Below the pieces are notes generated by a model, which saw nothing but the letters and a program-made list of their open reading frames with translations, ran no database searches and had not been told where the DNA came from. The translations under genes were made by a program, and so were the position numbers. DNA of 16,934 nt from Alistipes sp. (GTDB lineage Bacteria > Bacteroidota > Bacteroidia > Bacteroidales > Rikenellaceae): NCBI GenBank assembly GCA_019422485.1, contig JAHZDG010000012.1, positions 34,584 to 51,517 of the forward strand, read 5' to 3'. Shown here piece after piece: positions 15,089-16,934 of the stretch. Within the stretch, counting starts at the first letter, position 1. The number at the start of each line of letters is the position of its first letter.

Positions 15089-15127
15089 AACCCTGCTCAG
15101 ATGGGAGCCTTTTCACTGAAGAGGGTT
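15089..15127 (+). other. Potential three-way-junction RNA fold
   Basis: Thirty-nine bases can fold with almost no unpaired junction bases. P1 is AACCCT (15089-15094) with AGGGTT (15122-15127). P2 is GCTC (15095-15098) with GAGC (15105-15108). P3 is CTTT (15109-15112) with GAAG (15118-15121, one wobble). It matches no riboswitch class I know. If transcription starts at the distal promoter it lies in the leader of the dehydrogenase mRNA. Confidence 0.3.
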
Positions 15128-15167
15128 GGCCGAAAACAAAAATATGGTTATCTTGTCTTAAAATATA

Positions 15168-15183
15168 GACGTTGTTGAACGTC
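15168..15183. promoter_or_regulatory. Palindrome GACGTT-N4-AACGTC upstream of the G1P dehydrogenase
   Basis: A perfect 6+6 inverted repeat with a four-base spacer ends 18 bases before ATG 15202. It could be an operator for the divergent DeoR-type repressor, or a short hairpin near the initiation region. No second copy is visible near the DeoR gene start. Confidence 0.35.
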
Positions 15184-15201
15184 CTAACAAAGAGATTGTT
15201 T

Positions 15202-16542
15202 ATGAATCGAGTACAAAAAGCTTTGGAACGGGCGAGCGAAACGCGCGCCGTGGAAATCGGGAGCGGAATTCTCCCTCGCGTGGGCACGATGTTCGGGCAG
15301 TTATTCCCGGGACAGAAAGCGCTGATCGTGGCCGATACAAATACGTATGAAGTGGCGGGCCGGGCCGTTCGTCAGTTTTTGGAAGAAGCCGGTATTCCCC
15401 AGCAGGAACCTTATATTTTCGATGATCCCGATCTGCATGCTGAATGGCGTTTCGTGGAACGTCTGGATGAACGACTCAAACAGACCGATGCGATTGTTGT
15501 GGCGGTGGGTTCGGGTACGATCAATGACCTGAGCAAACTTTGTTCGTATCATCAGGGACGGCGTTACATGTGTGTAGCGACAGCTGCTTCGATGGATGGT
15601 TATGCGGCTTATGGGGCTTCGGTGATTTTCGAAGGCAATAAACAGACTTTCGAATGTCCGGCTCCGTTGGCTGTTTTGGCTGATACGGCGGTGATTGCCG
15701 GTGCACCGGCTGCAATGACGGCTTCGGGTTATGCCGACCTGTTTGCTAAGGTGCCGGCCGGAGCCGACTGGATTTTGGCCGAAGAGTTGGGGGTAGAACC
15801 GATTGATCCTTTTGCTTTTTCGGTGGTCCAGGATGGGCTGAAAGATGCTTTGGCCGATCCGGCCGGGGTGCGCAGTGGCGATGAGAAAAAAATCGAAGCC
15901 CTGATCGAAGGATTGATGTTGGGCGGGTTCGCCATGCAGGCTTCGCGAACCAGCCGCCCGGCTTCAGGAGCCGATCACCAGTTCAGCCACCTGTGGGATA
16001 TGGAACATCATACGTTTCACGGACATGCCCCCTCGCACGGCTTTAAGGTGAGCATCGGTATGTTGGCGTCGACCGCTTTATATGAACAGCTGTTGGCGAC
16101 GGATATTCCCCATCTCGATATCGAAGCTTGTGTGGAAGCCTGGCCGACCCCCGAGCAAGCCGATCGTTTTGCGCTGGAATTGTATGCCGGGACCGATTTC
16201 CCGGAATTGGGGTTGCGGGAAACGCGAGCCAAATATGTCCCGAAAGAAAAATTGCGGGATCAGTTGAGTCTGCTCAAAAATAACTGGCCTCGGATCAAGG
16301 AACGTCTGCAGGATCAGTTGGTGCCTTTCCCCGAAGCCAAACGGAGACTCGATCTGGTGGGCGCACCGACCGATCCGTCGCAAATCGGGATTACGCGTGA
16401 ACGGTTGCGTTCGGATTTCATCAAAGCGCAACATATCCGTCGGAGATTTACCATCCTGGACGTAGCGGTACGGACTTGTATGCTGGATCGATGGGTGGAT
16501 GTGATTCTTTCGCCGGCCGGGGTATGGCCTCCGTTGAAATAG
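15202..16542 (+). CDS. egsA: sn-Glycerol-1-phosphate dehydrogenase (EgsA/AraM-like)
   Basis: A 446-residue member of the iron/zinc alcohol dehydrogenase superfamily, glycerol-1-phosphate dehydrogenase branch, interconverting DHAP and sn-glycerol-1-phosphate with NAD(P)H in the cytoplasm. The nucleotide loop is VGSGTINDLSK (102-112). SMDGYAAYGASV (130-141) matches the substrate loop of AraM/EgsA proteins. Likely metal ligands are Asp179 (TASGYADLFAK), His259 (RPASGADHQFSHLWDME, with His263 nearby) and His279 (HAPSHGFKVSIGM). It is about 50 residues longer than B. subtilis EgsA, mostly at the C-terminus. ATG 15202 is preferred over an upstream in-frame TTG (15172), which lies inside the palindrome. 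The OPA transporter follows after 28 bases and a DeoR repressor is divergent, pointing to uptake and oxidation of a glycerol-phosphate-like compound rather than lipid synthesis. Confidence 0.85.
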   Translation: MNRVQKALERASETRAVEIGSGILPRVGTMFGQLFPGQKALIVADTNTYEVAGRAVRQFLEEAGIPQQEPYIFDDPDLHAEWRFVERLDERLKQTDAIVVAVGSGTINDLSKLCSYHQGRRYMCVATAASMDGYAAYGASVIFEGNKQTFECPAPLAVLADTAVIAGAPAAMTASGYADLFAKVPAGADWILAEELGVEPIDPFAFSVVQDGLKDALADPAGVRSGDEKKIEALIEGLMLGGFAMQASRTSRPASGADHQFSHLWDMEHHTFHGHAPSHGFKVSIGMLASTALYEQLLATDIPHLDIEACVEAWPTPEQADRFALELYAGTDFPELGLRETRAKYVPKEKLRDQLSLLKNNWPRIKERLQDQLVPFPEAKRRLDLVGAPTDPSQIGITRERLRSDFIKAQHIRRRFTILDVAVRTCMLDRWVDVILSPAGVWPPLK

Positions 16543-16570
16543 CACGAAAACCTAAAACCTGAACGAGACA

Positions 16571-16934
16571 ATGGCAGAACAAACCATGACAACCGACACC
16601 GCTCGGAAATTTAAATATTGGCAGACCCGGACGATTATCGTGACGATGATCGGGTATGCTCTGTTCTATTTTGTGCGCAAGAACTTCAGCCTGGCGATGC
16701 CCGGCATGGAGGCCGATCTGGGAATTACCAAAACTAGTCTGGGGATTTTCTTGACCCTCAATGGTTTGATCTATGGAGTGTCCAAATTCTTGGGCGGGAT
16801 GATCGGAGACCGGGTCAATGCCCGTTTCTTCATGGCGATCGGGTTGGCACTTTGTGCTTTATCCAATTTTGCCTTCGGGTTCGGTGAAGATATTGCCAGT
16901 TGGATCACGGGTGAAACCTCCGGAAGTCAGTTTA
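16571..16934 (+). CDS. OPA-family organophosphate:phosphate antiporter (3' end missing)
   Basis: The first 121 codons of a major facilitator protein, running off the window. IGYALFYFVRKNFSLAMPGM closely resembles the first helix and following loop of E. coli GlpT/UhpT-type transporters, including the conserved arginine-lysine pair. GLIYGVSKFLGGMIGDRVNAR is the family's helix 2-3 loop. Such antiporters exchange glycerol-3-phosphate or hexose phosphates for phosphate at the inner membrane; a UhpC-like sensor is also possible. It starts 28 bases after the dehydrogenase stop, so it is co-transcribed with it. A polar insertion (GEDIASWITGETSGSQ) after the third hydrophobic stretch is not present in GlpT as I recall it. 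The substrate, plausibly glycerol phosphate, is inferred from context. Confidence 0.85.
   Translation, partial: MAEQTMTTDTARKFKYWQTRTIIVTMIGYALFYFVRKNFSLAMPGMEADLGITKTSLGIFLTLNGLIYGVSKFLGGMIGDRVNARFFMAIGLALCALSNFAFGFGEDIASWITGETSGSQF

Larger units (their letters stand above)
14683..15201. other. 519-base divergent intergenic region with regulatory signals
   Basis: No convincing long gene lies here; the open frames of 60-80 codons have composition and content unlike proteins. The left part (14761-14866) is strongly T+G-rich on the plus strand (about 82 percent by my count), followed by a purine-rich stretch. It contains a consensus plus-strand promoter at 14809-14840, a possible 23-codon ORF at 14881-14952, an 8-base repeat TGGGAAAC at 14724-14731 and 14824-14831, alternative hairpins at 14871-14914, a compact fold at 15089-15127 and a palindrome at 15168-15183. 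It is far longer than other gaps in this window, which suggests a long regulated leader, a small RNA or a tiny gene. Confidence 0.6.

Overview
The window is chromosomal DNA from a member of the Bacteroidota, most likely a Bacteroidales species. The evidence is a fused MurF-alanine racemase gene (a Bacteroidota hallmark), start codons preceded by A-rich stretches with no Shine-Dalgarno motif, and promoters of the TTTG-N20-TAnnTTTG type. By eye the GC content is about half. I cannot name a genus. I see no insertion sequence, CRISPR array, prophage gene or complete RNA gene.

Layout. (1) Plus strand, 2-4488: the 3' part of mutS2, a murF-alr fusion and an RsmI-like SAM methyltransferase, packed as an operon. 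It ends at a bidirectional terminator (4601-4637). (2) Minus strand, 11693 down to 4663: polyprenyl diphosphate synthase, U32-family (TrhP/YegQ-like) protein, YbhN/LPG-synthase-like membrane protein, M23 peptidase, YhbP-like flavin-binding protein, NAD-dependent epimerase and ispD. Spacing is tight (a 4-base overlap up to 88 bases), so this is probably one long operon or two sub-operons converging on the same terminator. It joins isoprenoid synthesis (ispD and prenyl chain elongation) to envelope functions. (3) Plus strand, 11863-12837: a ROK-family sugar kinase with a textbook Bacteroidota promoter and its own terminator. (4) Plus strand, 13023-13769: a nitroreductase, followed by a perfect bidirectional hairpin. 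(5) A divergent regulator/target pair: a DeoR-family repressor (minus, 13912-14682) and, across a 519-base intergenic region, a glycerol-1-phosphate dehydrogenase (EgsA/AraM-like) followed by an OPA-family organophosphate transporter cut by the window edge.

The ordinary part is housekeeping: DNA repair or ribosome rescue, cell wall, isoprenoids and tRNA modification. The part most worth a second look is the last one. A bacterial dehydrogenase for the archaeal-type glycerol-1-phosphate backbone is coupled to a phosphate-ester antiporter and a sugar-phosphate-sensing repressor. The unusually long intergenic region holds a consensus promoter far upstream, a possible tiny ORF, mutually exclusive hairpins, a compact three-way-junction fold and a palindrome just before the start codon. 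I found no clear-cut new defence or mobile system.
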